Notes under the pieces: generated by a model | Databases searched by the model: none | What the model was told of the DNA's origin: nothing | The model's input: the letters and a program-made list of their open reading frames with translations, nothing else | Part shown: piece after piece, positions 8,070-15,601 of the stretch | How positions within the stretch are numbered: position 1 is the first letter of the stretch | Layout of the letters: each line of letters opens with the position of its first letter | Source: Thermoplasmata archaeon | GTDB lineage: Archaea; Thermoplasmatota; Thermoplasmata; Halarchaeoplasmatales; Halarchaeoplasmataceae | DNA length: 17,678 bases | Reading direction: 5' to 3' | Assembly: GCA_019594195.1 (NCBI GenBank) | Contig: JAFDTP010000035.1 | Span: 1 to 17,678, forward strand | Made by a program: the position numbers and the translations under genes

Positions 8070-9161
8070 ATGGAATCATTAGTGGATGAAGCTCTTTCTA
8101 GCGAAGAAGAAGTTAAGGATGAAGGATATCAAGATACAGAAACTGATGAGGAGTTGAAGGAGGTACTCGAGTCTCTCAAAACAAACATACATATCGTAGG
8201 TCTTGGGGGTGCCGGTTGTAACACTATCAATAGGATATCTGAAGAAGGCATCCACGGGGCTGAACTCATAGCGGGTAATACCGATGCTCAGGACCTTCTT
8301 ACCGTCAGAGCGAACAGGAAAGTACTGATGGGGAGGAACCTCACAAAAGGACTAGGAGCCGGAGCGAAACCTGAAATAGGTGAAAAGGCTGCCAAAGAAT
8401 CTAAAGAAAAATACACAGAAATCCTAGATGATTCAGACATCGTTTTCCTTACATGCGGGCTGGGAGGAGGTACTGGTACAGGTTCTATAGGCCCTGTAGC
8501 TAGGGTAGCTAAAGACGCAGGTGCACTGACGATAGCTGTTCTCACAAAGCCCTTCGAGGCCGAAGGAAAATCACGTTTAAAAAACGCCCAGTGGGGCATA
8601 AAAAGGATCCGAAATATCGCCGATACAGTCATCGTGATACCGAATGATAAATTATTGGATCTTGTCCCGAGATTACCTCTTAACAAAGCATTCAAAGTCG
8701 CAGACGAGGTATTGATGAGAGCTATAAAGGGCATGACGGAGATAATCACTAAACCAGGTCTTGTCAATCTAGATTATAACGACTTGAGGACCATCATGGA
8801 AGGTGCCGGTCAAGCTATGATTGGCATGGGTGAATCCTCTGCAGGCGGCGACAAAAGAGCCGAGGAAGCCATAGAAGAAGCGATAAATTCCCCGCTATTG
8901 GATGTAGATATGTCCGGTGCAACAGGTGTTCTTATCAATGTCACTGGTCCAGAAGATATGAGTGTCCATGAGGCCGAGATGGTAGCCGAAAGTGTAGAGA
9001 AAAGAGCCAGTAAAGGCGCCAATATAATATGGGGCGCCAGCGTTGATCCAACTCTAGAGGATGAGTTAAAGGTTATGATAGTCGCTACCGGTGTAGAATC
9101 AAAACAGATCATCGGTGCTGAAAAAGTTTCTAGTGAAGAAGGCATAGAAGAAGTAGCTTAA
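8070..9161 (+). CDS. ftsZ: Cell division GTPase FtsZ (archaeal, FtsZ1-like)
   Basis: Tubulin-superfamily GTPase that polymerises into the division ring. The nucleotide-binding N-terminal domain starts with [11 protein letters not shown] (43-53). The tubulin signature is [11 protein letters not shown] (129-139). The T7 synergy loop [11 protein letters not shown] (233-243) carries the two aspartates D235 and D238 that hydrolyse GTP in the neighbouring subunit. About 38 acidic residues precede the GTPase fold, like the N-terminal extension I recall in Methanocaldococcus FtsZ1, and the [12 protein letters not shown] segment also resembles that paralogue. The C-terminal tail is short and acidic (EEGIEEVA), with no obvious conserved partner-binding peptide. 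All GTPase residues are present. It is transcribed alone, divergent from lpdA and convergent with speB. FtsZ1 versus FtsZ2 needs a tree. Confidence 0.95.
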   Translation: MESLVDEALSSEEEVKDEGYQDTETDEELKEVLESLKTNIHIVGLGGAGCNTINRISEEGIHGAELIAGNTDAQDLLTVRANRKVLMGRNLTKGLGAGAKPEIGEKAAKESKEKYTEILDDSDIVFLTCGLGGGTGTGSIGPVARVAKDAGALTIAVLTKPFEAEGKSRLKNAQWGIKRIRNIADTVIVIPNDKLLDLVPRLPLNKAFKVADEVLMRAIKGMTEIITKPGLVNLDYNDLRTIMEGAGQAMIGMGESSAGGDKRAEEAIEEAINSPLLDVDMSGATGVLINVTGPEDMSVHEAEMVAESVEKRASKGANIIWGASVDPTLEDELKVMIVATGVESKQIIGAEKVSSEEGIEEVA

Positions 9162-9176
9162 AAATCCGATTACCTA

Positions 9177-10025
9177 TCACTTCTTTTTTTCTCTATTTCC
9201 GATCAATTCATATACAAGTCTAGCCGCAAGATTAGATGTGATGTCTGACTCATCATATTTAGGGTTGACCTCTACTATGTCCATCCCGACCAATGATGTT
9301 GAGATATTTGAGATGATCTTTTTTATCTCAGTAGGAGCAAGTCCGAACGGTTCTGGATTTCCGACACCTGGAGCGGAAGATGGATCGATAACATCCATAT
9401 CTATAGACAGATAAACAGGATGGTCTACATCTTCATCTATAAGGTCCAAAAACTCTGTTGAGGTTTTTATCTGCTTTGAAGAGTAATAAGTAGGCTTTTC
9501 GATGTCAGCAGATCCACTAGAGAAAGATCTAACACCACCTACGATAACGTTTTCAAGACCTGCGATCTCTGATATCCTACGTGAAACTGTTGCATGGCTG
9601 TGTTTTAGCCCCTCATAAGAGTCCCTGAAATCGAGGTGAGCGTCCAGGATCAAAACAGTTAGATCAGAATATCTCTCCCTGACAGATGAAACCACGGGAA
9701 CCGAAATGGAATGCTCACCACCTAAAAAGATCGGAAAACTTTCTTCATCAAGGACGTTTCCCGTTACTTCATGTATTTTTTCTTGAAGTTCCTTAAAATC
9801 ATCATAACTCATGTTCCCGAGATCGCAAAGGGGCAACTGACTCAGTGAGATACCATATTCCATAAGATAAGGTTCAAAACAGTAGGACGCATCCCTTATC
9901 TTATATGGTCCATCTCTCGTACCAGTTCGAAAAGAAGAAGTCTTATCAAATGGTACTCCAACAATGGTATAGGAAGCTTCTTTCAGATGAGAGGTGAATC
10001 CCGCGAATTTTCTATCCTTGTTCAT
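9177..10025 (-). CDS. speB: Agmatinase (ureohydrolase family)
   Basis: Predicted to hydrolyse agmatine to putrescine and urea in polyamine synthesis. The two-manganese site of the arginase/agmatinase fold is complete: H105 in GGEHS, D128/H130/D132 in DAHLDFRD, and D209/D211 in SIDMDVIDP. The substrate-side segment SSAPGVGNPEPFGL is typical of agmatinases. The N-terminal TRDGP motif and the C-terminal MDIVEVNPKYD block are also conserved. Length is 282 aa, normal for the family. Its ATG overlaps the stop codon of the aIF5A gene (ATGA), suggesting translational coupling. The pairing makes metabolic sense because putrescine-derived spermidine is the usual donor for (deoxy)hypusine on aIF5A. The exact substrate within the ureohydrolases is inferred from motifs and context. 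Confidence 0.93.
   Translation of the reverse strand: MNKDRKFAGFTSHLKEASYTIVGVPFDKTSSFRTGTRDGPYKIRDASYCFEPYLMEYGISLSQLPLCDLGNMSYDDFKELQEKIHEVTGNVLDEESFPIFLGGEHSISVPVVSSVRERYSDLTVLILDAHLDFRDSYEGLKHSHATVSRRISEIAGLENVIVGGVRSFSSGSADIEKPTYYSSKQIKTSTEFLDLIDEDVDHPVYLSIDMDVIDPSSAPGVGNPEPFGLAPTEIKKIISNISTSLVGMDIVEVNPKYDESDITSNLAARLVYELIGNREKKK
9179..9191 (+). terminator. Possible T-rich terminator downstream of ftsZ
   Basis: A T-rich tract (TTCTTTTTTTC) begins 18 nt after the ftsZ stop. Archaeal polymerase can terminate at short oligo-T runs. It overlaps the 3' end of the convergent speB gene, where it encodes the lysine-rich C-terminus (REKKK), so the T-run may simply be coding. Confidence 0.3.
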
Positions 10026-10408
10026 GTCTGGATTATCTTTTTCCTACCCATCGCTTCTAGATATCTTATGTCTTGACCCTGTTCTATTTCTTCGTAGGTC
10101 TCTTCATCTACATTTATCTGGAAAGTATCGTAGGTATCTAGATCCATTATATTTACTTCTCCGCCGGATTTGTTGACTACTTGACCCTTTCTTCTATCTA
10201 TTATAGGGACTCTTATCTTGGTAGTGACCGGATTCAACATGCTGTGTTTTTTGTTATCAAAGATCCCTTTAGCTTCTATCCTAGCTTTAGCTTCGCCGTG
10301 TTTTCCTGGCTTCGAAGTATCTATGCTCTTGATCTCACAAGGTTCGTCGTCGATTATTATATACTGATTTTCTTTTAGATTCCTTATCTCGTCCTGTTCC
10401 CAATCCAT
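10022..10408 (-). CDS. eif5A: Translation factor aIF5A (hypusine-containing)
   Basis: Archaeal homologue of eIF5A/EF-P, which binds the ribosome to relieve stalled peptide-bond formation. The N-terminal SH3-like domain holds the hypusine loop DTSKPGKHGEAK, where K36 in GKHG is the lysine converted to (deoxy)hypusine. The C-terminal OB fold spans roughly residues 70-128. I choose ATG 10408, giving 128 aa that open at MDWEQDEIRNLK like other family members, with GTGAT just upstream as a ribosome-binding site. A GTG at 10417 would add three residues but is itself part of that GTGAT. It is first in a two-gene operon with speB, overlapping by 4 nt. Deoxyhypusine synthase is not in the window. Confidence 0.95.
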   Translation of the reverse strand: MDWEQDEIRNLKENQYIIIDDEPCEIKSIDTSKPGKHGEAKARIEAKGIFDNKKHSMLNPVTTKIRVPIIDRRKGQVVNKSGGEVNIMDLDTYDTFQINVDEETYEEIEQGQDIRYLEAMGRKKIIQT

Positions 10409-10436
10409 GTCTATCACAGCGAGATTAAGAGTTTAT

Positions 10437-10448
10437 CAATTAAAAATG
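10437..10448 (-). promoter_or_regulatory. Weak TATA-like tract for the eif5A-speB operon
   Basis: On the minus strand ATTTTTAATTGA lies about 30-40 nt upstream of ATG 10408, in the short gap after pepF. It would give a leader of about 10 nt containing GTGAT. The same T-run could serve as the pepF terminator. Assignment rests on position only. Confidence 0.3.
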
Positions 10449-10467
10449 TTTAGGTTTGAAAGATCAG

Positions 10468-12282
10468 TCAGATCTTCCCTGTCTTTTCTGCTAAATCCTC
10501 CATCTGTTCGACTTTTTCTTTCAAAACCTCTATACCCCTATTCCAGAAGTTAGGATCGGTTATGTCTATACCTATTTTTTGTAGCAGATCTTTCGGATCC
10601 TCGGAACCTCCAGCTTTCAAAAGGTCTAGATACTGCGGGACGAATTCATCGCCTCTCTCCTGATAAAGATCGTATAGCGCTAGAACAAGTAGTTCTCCGA
10701 AGGCGTAGGCATAACAGTAAAATGGATAATGGACGAAATGAAGTACGTAACTCCACCACCAGCCATATTCCTCTCTGAGTTCGACAGATTCACCGAATTC
10801 TTTCATGTTCGCTTCAAGCCATAATTCGTTTATCTGTTCACTTTTTAGTTCTCCCTTTTCTCTATATGCATGATGAAGTTTTTGTTCGAATCTAGTCATG
10901 ATGACCTGTCTGAAAACAGTGGCGAAATCTCTTTGTAGCTTGTTTCCTATCAAAACCAGTTTAGTTTCGTCATCATCGACTTCATCCATGAGCTTGTCGA
11001 ATAGAAGCATCTCACCGAAAACACTAGCCATCTCTGCCGTGGTCAACGGCGTACTTTGTTGGAGAGCACCTTGGTCCCTTGCAAGATATTGATGCACTCC
11101 GTGCCCTAACTCGTGAGCCATAGTTATCATATCGCTAGTTTTATCTGAAAAGTTCAGCATTATGTATGGATGTACCGATGGCACAGTACTGGCACTGAAA
11201 GCCCCTCCACGTTTTCCTTCTTTGATCTCAGCGTCGATCCAATCATTTTCAAAGAACTTCTCTGCGATATCCTTCATCTTTGGAGAGAATTTTTCATATG
11301 CCTCTAAAACCTTTCCTCGACTTTCCTCGAACTCTGCTTCAGGGACACCTCCTGGAAGAGGATTGTACCTATCATAATCATAGAGTTCATCGAAATCACC
11401 TATCTCCTTTTTGAGTTCATAAAACCTTTCAACGATATGGGAGTTGTCCTCGACTGTTTCCATCAGCGCATCTACTGTTTCACGGTCGACTCGATTATCG
11501 AGATTTCTAGGTTTCATCGGGTCCGGATAATCTCTGAATTCACAGATAGTAGTATGGTTCTGCACTATATTATTGAAAATGAAATTCAAAAGCTTGTTTT
11601 CCTCCTTGAGAGCTTCAGTTATAGCATCAGATGCCGCTCTTCGTTTGTTCCTGTCCTCTTCATATAAAACCGAAAGAGCCTGATCCAAAACCATCTCATA
11701 GCTCTCCCCGTTTGCTTCGAATTCAACAGTTATATCACCTACTGTTTGATCAAATAATCTTTTGAAAGCTTCTTTTCCCGTGTTCTGTAGAGATTCGATT
11801 ATTTGCTCTTCGTACTCAGAAAGCATGTAAGGCGTATATCGTCTCCAATTGTTCAGATAACTCCTGTAATGTTCCAGCTCATCGCTTTCAAGATATCGTT
11901 CTGCTTTTTCTTCAGAAAGAGACTGCCATTCCAATTCAAAAAATATCAGCCTGTTTTTCACTTCACTCTTTTTTTGTTCAGATCTTTGGAGTAGGGCCCC
12001 TCTATCTGGATCCTGTGTATCCATCGCATGATAAAGGGAGGCAAATGAAGAGATCTTATTTATGGATTCATGTATATCTTCGTATTCTTCCATAGCTTCT
12101 TTGAACTCTGACGGGGATAGATCACCAGCTTCTATCTTACCTTTATACTTTTCTTGGAACTTCTCAGCGTCCTCGATAGTCTTTTTTATATCCTCATCTA
12201 ACTTAGGATCATCAGGTCCTTCATACAGGTCGGTCAGATCCCATTCAACACCATCTGCACTAGTCGATTGAGCCGGAGACAT
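10468..12282 (-). CDS. pepF: Oligoendopeptidase F (M3 family zinc metallopeptidase)
   Basis: Cytoplasmic zinc peptidase that cleaves short peptides. The gluzincin motif is HELGH at 390-394, with the third zinc ligand at E417 in TTAEMASVFGE, both in the expected M3 arrangement. The N-terminal half is the helical region that encloses the active-site channel. C-terminal family motifs include WWSYVLHFVHYPFYCYAYAFGEL. The protein is 604 aa from ATG 12282, the usual PepF size. The frame is open back to ATG 12330, but I prefer 12282. The protein then starts MSPAQSTSADGVEWDLTDLY, matching the family's usual WDLTDLY opening, and GTGA lies 5 nt upstream. No signal peptide is present. It is divergent from the DUF835/bactofilin-like gene and followed by the eif5A operon on the same strand. 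Confidence 0.95.
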   Translation of the reverse strand: MSPAQSTSADGVEWDLTDLYEGPDDPKLDEDIKKTIEDAEKFQEKYKGKIEAGDLSPSEFKEAMEEYEDIHESINKISSFASLYHAMDTQDPDRGALLQRSEQKKSEVKNRLIFFELEWQSLSEEKAERYLESDELEHYRSYLNNWRRYTPYMLSEYEEQIIESLQNTGKEAFKRLFDQTVGDITVEFEANGESYEMVLDQALSVLYEEDRNKRRAASDAITEALKEENKLLNFIFNNIVQNHTTICEFRDYPDPMKPRNLDNRVDRETVDALMETVEDNSHIVERFYELKKEIGDFDELYDYDRYNPLPGGVPEAEFEESRGKVLEAYEKFSPKMKDIAEKFFENDWIDAEIKEGKRGGAFSASTVPSVHPYIMLNFSDKTSDMITMAHELGHGVHQYLARDQGALQQSTPLTTAEMASVFGEMLLFDKLMDEVDDDETKLVLIGNKLQRDFATVFRQVIMTRFEQKLHHAYREKGELKSEQINELWLEANMKEFGESVELREEYGWWWSYVLHFVHYPFYCYAYAFGELLVLALYDLYQERGDEFVPQYLDLLKAGGSEDPKDLLQKIGIDITDPNFWNRGIEVLKEKVEQMEDLAEKTGKI

Positions 12283-12395
12283 CTTATTCACGGAGGCTCT
12301 ATTACATATCAAAGAAATAAAGTTTATCATAGGTTTTTAGATAATTTAGGGATTTAGAAGATAGTTGATCAAATAAGATGATGTATGAGGTCAAG

Positions 12396-12407
12396 GTTTA
12401 TAATATG
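12396..12407 (+). promoter_or_regulatory. TATA box for the DUF835/bactofilin-like gene
   Basis: TTTATAATATG at about 12397-12406 is a good archaeal TATA match. The predicted start near 12428 would leave a leader of about 88 nt before GTG 12516. That is long for this window, and it contains a 23-codon open frame at 12442-12513. Confidence 0.45.
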
Positions 12408-12441
12408 AGAAGAGTATTTAGTAGCAAAAGATAAAGGTTAA

Positions 12442-12513
12442 ATGGATACTAACCGAACGATGGGTAGTCAATTATCGATCATATCTAAAATCTATGAAGA
12501 CAGGAGGATGTAA
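12442..12513 (+). CDS. Possible 23-codon leader ORF
   Basis: ATG 12442 opens a frame of 23 codons ending TAA at 12511-12513, two bases before the GTG start of the next gene. Its last codons (AGG AGG ATG) contain the Shine-Dalgarno GGAGG of that gene. The peptide starts MDTNRTMGSQ, resembles no family I know, and has only a weak ribosome-binding site of its own (AAGGT). The abutting stop and start would fit translational coupling or a leader peptide. A chance open frame of this length is also quite possible. Confidence 0.25.
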   Translation: MDTNRTMGSQLSIISKIYEDRRM

Positions 12514-12515
12514 AT

Positions 12516-14159
12516 GTGAGAAGTGAAGGAAATATCAGACACGGAAAAACTCATCTTTTAAAAACAAAAGATGCAGGACATGCCTTAGAATTTTTTAGAT
12601 CCTTAACAGAAAACAAACGAGGATTATGCATCACTAACGAAAATCCAAGAGAACTCAAAAAAAGATACGATCTTTTAGGTATAGATTTCGCCCGCCTTTC
12701 AGATAACCATGATAAATCCGCTATAGATTATGATGAACTCGATCTCTTAGGGCTGATAATAAAGAGGTTCATATCCGAAGAAGACGGCGTTGTACTGATC
12801 CATGGTATCCATCTTCTTCTAGAGAACAATTCTCCTGAAACGATGATAAGGTTTTTCAGATCTATCGATGATCAGATAAATCAACATCATTCCACATTAT
12901 TGATCGTACTAGACGAGTCTGAATTGAGAAGAGAACAACTGAGATTATTAGAGAAGGAGCTTGACTTCAATATAAAAAGGATCGGTCCTTCTTCAAAAAA
13001 GATTAGAGAGAAAACATTTAGCGGTGATAAAGACCTAGTTTCAGAAGTCAGAGAGATGATGGATTTTCTAAAGGACCAGGAAATAAATCTTGAAAAAGAG
13101 TTGCATGATAAAAGATATCCAGACCAGTTCAAAAGAGAAGATGCGGACCTTGAGAAGATACACGATTCTATAGAAGACCTTAGGAGAGAGAACGAAGAAC
13201 TGAAAAAACAGCTACAAAATTTGAAAGGGCAAAAAGAGGTCATCGATCATGGTGATAGACGGAAAAAAATAGAGGGAGATGTTATCTCAACGATCGATGA
13301 AGAAAAAGAAGACATAAAAAAACAGATGAAAAAGATGGAGAATGAGAAGAAAGTAGATGAGTTCAGCGATAAGAGTTCGGACGATCTCTTAGAAACATTA
13401 TCAGATCTGAAGGATGAAGTGAAATCGCTAAGGGATGAGGTAACAGAGATAAGAGATGATGAAACACAAACGATATCTGATTTGCCTGAAAGTAAGAAGC
13501 CAACCCAATTTGACAAATCACACGACGATAGAAAGGTTATAGAAGAACCAAAATTCAAAGATGTCGATGAGGATGTTCAACCTTCCAAAAAAGAAGAAAA
13601 ACCAACAAAAAGCGACCAGGACCTGGAAGAGGAAATGAAAGGATATGGCGTTGACATAAAGCCCGGCTCCGTCATCGATAGGGATCTTTTTTCAGAAACA
13701 GATCTAAGGATAGGAAGTGATTCCACAGTTAAGGGTTCACTCGAAGCCGACGGTGATGTGATAATCGAAGAAGAGGTGATAATCCAGGGTTATGCAACCT
13801 CAAACCAAGGAGACGTAGATATAGGTCCAGATAGCAAAGTAGAAGGTGATGTGAAAGGGAACAGCGTTGCTCTTTCTGAACGATCGAGGGTCAAGGATAT
13901 TAGGGCAGAAGATAAGGTGGTTCTAAAAAGAGGGTCGAGCGTTGAGAATGTTTACTGTGAAAAAGATATCGATATCTCTGAAAACGTGAATATTGTCGGT
14001 GATATCTATTATGGTGGCGATCTCGAATTGAAGAAGTCAGATATTACTATCACAAAAAAGATCCATCCTGTGAAAAACCTAGAAAAGATAAAAGAAGATG
14101 GTAAGGGGGAAGAAGATGGCGAGGAAGAGATATTGGATGAAAGATGGGCATCTGAATGA
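12516..14159 (+). CDS. DUF835 - coiled coil - bactofilin-like beta-helix protein
   Basis: A 547-residue protein of three parts. Residues ~10-158 are a DUF835 domain closely similar to the one ending the IleRS-like protein: GLCITNENPRELKKRYDL here against GLCVTRDYPDKIKEKYDL there. Residues ~175-315 are charged heptad-rich coiled coil, followed by a disordered acidic linker to ~385. Residues ~386-512 form short repeated beta-strand turns (LRIGSDSTVKGSLEADGDVIIEEEV and similar), as in polymer-forming bactofilins. The start is GTG 12516, with GGAGG 8 nt upstream; the overlapping ATG at 12514 is out of frame and stops at once. No signal peptide or membrane helix is present, so a cytoplasmic scaffold or filament is inferred. 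DUF835 has no firm function. The bactofilin assignment rests on the repeat pattern and needs a profile search. Confidence 0.85.
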   Translation: MRSEGNIRHGKTHLLKTKDAGHALEFFRSLTENKRGLCITNENPRELKKRYDLLGIDFARLSDNHDKSAIDYDELDLLGLIIKRFISEEDGVVLIHGIHLLLENNSPETMIRFFRSIDDQINQHHSTLLIVLDESELRREQLRLLEKELDFNIKRIGPSSKKIREKTFSGDKDLVSEVREMMDFLKDQEINLEKELHDKRYPDQFKREDADLEKIHDSIEDLRRENEELKKQLQNLKGQKEVIDHGDRRKKIEGDVISTIDEEKEDIKKQMKKMENEKKVDEFSDKSSDDLLETLSDLKDEVKSLRDEVTEIRDDETQTISDLPESKKPTQFDKSHDDRKVIEEPKFKDVDEDVQPSKKEEKPTKSDQDLEEEMKGYGVDIKPGSVIDRDLFSETDLRIGSDSTVKGSLEADGDVIIEEEVIIQGYATSNQGDVDIGPDSKVEGDVKGNSVALSERSRVKDIRAEDKVVLKRGSSVENVYCEKDIDISENVNIVGDIYYGGDLELKKSDITITKKIHPVKNLEKIKEDGKGEEDGEEEILDERWASE

Positions 14160-14199
14160 TTGGGTGAGAGTCTTATAAACTATCAAAATCTATTGTTCT

Positions 14200-15069
14200 T
14201 TATAGAGTGTCAGGTTCCCACTCCAATCTTTCGATCCTTGAAAGCATATCTTCTATCCTATCCTCTGTAAAACCTATCAAAGGTCTAAGTACCATCAGGT
14301 CGGTATCGATCTTAGAACGATCCGATATAGTTTCCCCCACTACCAAAGCCTGGGCCTTCTCAGGAAAATCTATCGAGGATAGATCGGCTGTTGATTCAGA
14401 TCGGATCTCCTTTATACTCACGTCCCATTTTCTCAAGCGTTCTAATAATTCTTGATCTTCACATATGATGTATAGTCTAGCTCCTCGTCTCATGATCAAC
14501 CAGGCGGCCAAAAAATCCCGTTCATCTTCAACATAGGCGGCGATCTTACCTTGGGAGCCCACTGGAAGCCCTCCGGGTGCATCGATGATCTCGGTGAAAA
14601 CGTATGCATCGGAATGCCTTATCTCAATGTGGAATTCATTTTCAGGTGCATCTAAGTCGACTTCAAGATCGGGATCTTCCTCTAAGATAGCTTCACCGAC
14701 CATGTCCTCTACATCTTGACTATCAAAATCGTGCTCTCCGACCCTTCTTGCTCTAACTGCAAAAGTACCAGATATACTCCTACTGAATTTCTTACCTTCT
14801 ATTTGCAACTTCGATATATCACTGTCCGATCTTTTCGCCGGACTAAAAGAAACGAGACCGAACGTCCTTGAAAAAAGGTATGAATTTTCAGCCTGGGTGT
14901 AGGCAAAGATCCTACCCATATCTTTTTTTTCGATCACCAACTCTTCACCCCTATCTAAAAAGGTGTTTTCCATATTCTGTATCAATATATCCTCAAAGTG
15001 TTTTCTTATATTGGCACTCTTTATGCCTATCTCCCCATATCGTAAAAGATGAAGGTCTAGTTCAGACAT
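14200..15069 (-). CDS. ThiI-like THUMP protein lacking the PP-loop
   Basis: Residues 1-~165 match the N-terminal ferredoxin-like and THUMP RNA-binding domains of the tRNA 4-thiouridine synthase ThiI (LLRYGEIGIKSANIRKHFED, then FAVRARRVGEHDF). The hallmark GGLPVGSQGK (167-176) leads where ThiI has the ATP-binding SGGxDS, but here the sequence is IAAYVEDERDFLAAW. The flanks (LAAWLIMRRGA, then ALVVGET and LRPLIGF) still align. The whole protein is 289 aa, about 100 short of typical ThiI, mostly between LYIICEDQ and ALVVGE. AMP-forming catalysis therefore looks lost, while tRNA binding may remain. The start is ATG 15069, with GGTGA upstream overlapping the nitroreductase stop; ATG 15093 is the alternative. 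It is the last gene of a three-gene operon. Its role is unknown. Confidence 0.85.
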   Translation of the reverse strand: MSELDLHLLRYGEIGIKSANIRKHFEDILIQNMENTFLDRGEELVIEKKDMGRIFAYTQAENSYLFSRTFGLVSFSPAKRSDSDISKLQIEGKKFSRSISGTFAVRARRVGEHDFDSQDVEDMVGEAILEEDPDLEVDLDAPENEFHIEIRHSDAYVFTEIIDAPGGLPVGSQGKIAAYVEDERDFLAAWLIMRRGARLYIICEDQELLERLRKWDVSIKEIRSESTADLSSIDFPEKAQALVVGETISDRSKIDTDLMVLRPLIGFTEDRIEDMLSRIERLEWEPDTL

Positions 15070-15079
15070 GATCTTTTCT

Positions 15080-15601
15080 TCACCATCGCCCATAGTGTAT
15101 CAATTCTTCAGCGTCCATCTTATCTGGTTCGTCGGGTATCTCGGCTGGATGACCGATCGGTAAAAGACATATCGGTCTTACTCCGTTAGGTATTCCGAGC
15201 TGATCCGATACTTTCTCTTCCTCAAAAGCACCTATCCAAACAGATGAATAATTTTTATCCACAACAGCTAGCAGCATATTTTCTACCGATGCTGTTGCAT
15301 CCTGTATCGAATAAAGCTTTCTACCTCTTTCACCATATCTTTCAGCTGATCTCTCTTTGTTCGCGCAGACCACTATTACCCAAGGTGCATCTGCGATGAA
15401 TGATTGTCCGTAAGCATTTTCTACCAAACGTTGTTTTTCTCCTTCATCTTTTATAACTATGAAATCTCTAGCTTGACGATTCCCAGCAGAGGGAGCAGAG
15501 TGACCGATCTTTATTATCTCTTTTATTTCCTCTTCAGGGATATCTTTATCTTCAAAAGACCTTACGCTTCGTCTTTTTTCAGCTACTTTTTTGAAGTCCA
15601 T
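15080..15601 (-). CDS. Nitroreductase-family FMN oxidoreductase
   Basis: An FMN-dependent NAD(P)H oxidoreductase of the nitroreductase fold. FMN-binding features include RRSVRSF near the N-terminus and the HSAPSAGNRQARDFIVI segment. Other family blocks are ADAPWVIVVCAN, DATASVENMLLAV and GIPNGVRPICLLPIGHPAE. It is 173 aa, at the compact end of the family. I choose ATG 15601, which overlaps the flavoprotein stop as TGATG and has GGAGGT 6 nt upstream; ATG 15604 is equally in frame. The tight packing with the WrbA-like gene upstream and the ThiI-like gene downstream indicates one transcript. The natural substrate cannot be read from the sequence. Such proteins range from quinone or nitro-compound reductases to cofactor-modifying enzymes. 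Confidence 0.92.
   Translation of the reverse strand: MDFKKVAEKRRSVRSFEDKDIPEEEIKEIIKIGHSAPSAGNRQARDFIVIKDEGEKQRLVENAYGQSFIADAPWVIVVCANKERSAERYGERGRKLYSIQDATASVENMLLAVVDKNYSSVWIGAFEEEKVSDQLGIPNGVRPICLLPIGHPAEIPDEPDKMDAEELIHYGRW

Noticed and set aside
8288..9145. Two minus-strand frames of 159 and 111 codons opposite ftsZ
   Set aside because: ftsZ is unmistakable on the plus strand, and these have no family features or plausible starts.
12331..12515. tRNA or structured RNA in the pepF/DUF835 spacer
   Set aside because: No cloverleaf, T-loop motif or strong stem is visible. The spacer is accounted for by promoter elements and the short leader ORF.
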